NCBI GenBank assembly: GCA_047639575.1
Contig: JBLIOB010000011.1
Coordinates: 1-33,923 of the forward strand
Length of the DNA stretch: 33,923 bases
From: JBLIOB01 sp047639575
GTDB lineage: Bacteria > Bacteroidota > Bacteroidia > Flavobacteriales_D > Parvicellaceae
Direction of reading: 5' to 3'
Shown: positions 33,855 through 33,923 of the stretch, one piece after another
How positions within the stretch are numbered: position 1 is the stretch's first letter
How the letters are laid out: every line of letters starts with the position of its first letter
Notes under the pieces: model-generated
The model's database searches: none
What the model was told of the DNA's origin: nothing
What the model saw: only the letters and a program-made list of their open reading frames with translations
Program-made: the position numbers and the translations under genes

Positions 33855-33923
33855 TTACTGATTTGCAGCGTACCTTTTCTTTTGATCTAGCAAGAAAGGC
33901 TTCATGTTTTGGCCATGACGCTT
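33855..33923 (-). CDS. C-terminal end of an unidentified gene (partial)
   Basis: The minus-strand frame from the window edge to TAA at 33855 reads KRHGQNMKPFLLDQKKRYAA plus NQ, basic and helix-like, 22 residues. It is followed by a minus-strand terminator, which supports it as a real gene end. Too little is present to name a product. Confidence 0.6.
   Translation of the reverse strand, partial: KRHGQNMKPFLLDQKKRYAANQ

Noticed and set aside
1..33923. CRISPR array, tRNA or rRNA genes
   Set aside because: No regularly spaced repeats, no cloverleaf-like segments and no rRNA-like stretches were noticed on either strand; this was by eye and a dedicated tool could still find a small RNA.

Overview
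The window reads as chromosomal DNA of an AT-rich member of the Bacteroidetes, most likely a free-living, possibly cold or marine, flavobacterium-like organism. Supporting signs are C-terminal type IX secretion (T9SS) sorting domains with the YPNP motif, TAnnTTTG -7 promoter boxes, weak or absent Shine-Dalgarno sequences, and family assignments typical of the phylum. I cannot name a genus.

Layout. 1-6.4 kb: the tail of an iron-sulfur protein and a GT2 glycosyltransferase; a minus-strand pair encoding a lipoprotein and a probable outer-membrane beta-barrel; then a membrane GT2 overlapping a GT-C-like glycosyltransferase. 6.5-10.7 kb: housekeeping genes typA, adenosine deaminase and a membrane metallophosphoesterase. 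10.7-15.4 kb: YceI and several small or secreted proteins, including a LamG/T9SS cargo, mixed with gene remnants (DUF1800 stub, SpoIIE-phosphatase tail, a secreted protein with one nonsense codon). 15.4-23.5 kb: an accessory zone with a decayed IS1182-family transposase fused to a T9SS-domain remnant, a large T9SS cargo with two ice-binding (DUF3494) domains, an apparently intact IS200-type element with hairpin ends, a SWIM zinc-finger gene with an unknown partner gene, a truncated third gene, and a decayed IS256-family transposase. 23.6-28.9 kb: an ABC-F ATPase, a YkgJ-type cysteine-cluster protein, a frameshifted TPR remnant, and a usp-truC-yebC operon. 29.1-31.8 kb: an egtB-egtD ergothioneine operon with two small genes, facing a PLP-dependent enzyme (31.8-32.9 kb) that is a candidate for the last ergothioneine step. 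33-33.9 kb: a voltage-gated-type potassium channel with a C-terminal zinc ribbon, a terminator, and the end of another gene.

How they work together. The clearest pathway is ergothioneine synthesis: EgtD trimethylates histidine, EgtB forms the C-S bond and sulfoxide, and the convergent PLP enzyme could be the C-S lyase. The glycosyltransferases at 0.2 and 3.6-6.4 kb look like parts of one envelope-glycan or glycolipid activity. Two T9SS cargos imply a secretion system encoded elsewhere. The 10.7-26.6 kb stretch is notably rich in broken genes and insertion sequences, and is the main plastic part of an otherwise housekeeping region.
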